A DNA stretch of 5,341 bases, taken from NCBI RefSeq assembly GCF_021648855.1, contig NZ_JAKJHX010000052.1:28772-34112 (forward strand), read 5' to 3'. The first letter of the stretch is position 1, and each line of letters starts with the position of its first letter. The position numbers and the translations under genes are program-made. This DNA is from Tychonema litorale BBK16. GTDB lineage: Bacteria > Cyanobacteriota > Cyanobacteriia > Cyanobacteriales > Microcoleaceae. Of the stretch, positions 5,288 through 5,341 are shown one piece after another. A model generated the notes under the pieces. The model did not search any database. It was not told the origin of the DNA and saw only the letters and a list, made by a program, of their open reading frames with translations.

Positions 5288-5341
5288 TTGACATACTCAC
5301 CGCCCTAAAAGTGCGGTGATTCTTGACGCTTCATCGACTGG
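5288..5341 (-). mobile_element. Right end of an IS200/IS605-type insertion sequence (partial)
   Basis: A subterminal hairpin with stem TCACCGC/GCGGTGA (5313-5319 and 5297-5303) and a 9-nt loop overlaps the stop codon of the tnpB-like frame. On the minus strand the sequence GTATGTCAA follows it. TCAA is the right cleavage tetranucleotide known for IS608, so the element probably ends at 5288. The rest lies beyond the window. No inverted terminal repeat or target duplication is expected for this family. Confidence 0.5.
5288..5341 (-). ncRNA. Possible 3' part of an omega-RNA (TnpB guide RNA scaffold)
   Basis: In IS200/IS605 elements the guide RNA scaffold comes from the tnpB 3' end and right-end hairpin, and the guide is read from the DNA just outside the element. 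Here the scaffold would end near 5288 and the guide would start at 5287 and run leftward into the A-rich leader of the small gene. This is inferred from family knowledge; no RNA evidence is available. Confidence 0.3.
5297..5341 (-). CDS. 3' end of a TnpB-like (IS200/IS605 family) gene, cut by the window edge
   Basis: The final 14 codons plus TGA, reading PVDEASRITALLGR. The frame runs off the right edge. The call rests mainly on the hairpin that overlaps the stop codon, which is the typical arrangement at the right end of IS605-type elements, and on the resemblance of the tail to cyanobacterial TnpB C-termini that I recall. TnpB proteins are RNA-guided nucleases that help keep the element in place. 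With so few residues, no catalytic domain can be assessed. Confidence 0.45.
   Translation of the reverse strand, partial: PVDEASRITALLGR

Noticed and set aside
5250..5300. 61-residue version of the small protein starting at GTG 5300
   Set aside because: The start lies inside the right-end hairpin of the IS605-type element, and a better ribosome binding site precedes ATG 5252.

Overview
The window looks like chromosomal DNA of a filamentous cyanobacterium, most likely of the Oscillatoria/Microcoleus/Phormidium type. The evidence is at least six exact copies of the octamer GCGATCGC (HIP1, a cyanobacterial hallmark), heptamer repeats and hairpin repeats of the kinds seen in such genomes, and gene families with cyanobacterial features. 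The genus is an inference; no marker gene is present.

All five coding regions lie on the minus strand, so transcription runs from right to left. From the right edge: (1) the last 14 codons and right-end hairpin of an IS200/IS605-type element with a tnpB-like gene (5288-5341); (2) a 45-residue protein of unknown function, whose likely start lies just outside the element (5115-5252); (3) aroQ, type II 3-dehydroquinate dehydratase of the shikimate pathway (4576-5016, or from 5088 if an upstream TTG is used), followed by a strong hairpin; (4) a repeat-rich spacer (4218-4575) with a heptamer array, a hairpin element with terminal inverted repeats lodged between 13-bp direct repeats, and a variant repeat copy; (5) an ADP-ribosylglycohydrolase-fold protein that seems to have lost the metal-binding aspartates (3072-4217); (6) a 439-bp spacer (2633-3071) with a post-gene hairpin, a HIP1 site, a second element with inverted-repeat ends and a small dyad; and (7) a long 7TM-HD phosphohydrolase of the PgpH family (50-2632), predicted to hydrolyse cyclic di-AMP.

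The genes do not form an obvious common pathway. The small gene and aroQ may share a transcript: they are co-directional, with no terminator seen between them. The two large genes are separated from their neighbours by several hundred bases with hairpins and probably have their own promoters. I found no convincing new defence or signalling system. The best second-look items are the pseudo-enzyme ADP-ribosylglycohydrolase whose start codon abuts a heptamer array, the nested repeat structure at 4219-4404, the IS605-type end with a possible omega-RNA beside the small gene, and the substituted metal-site residue in the PgpH homologue.
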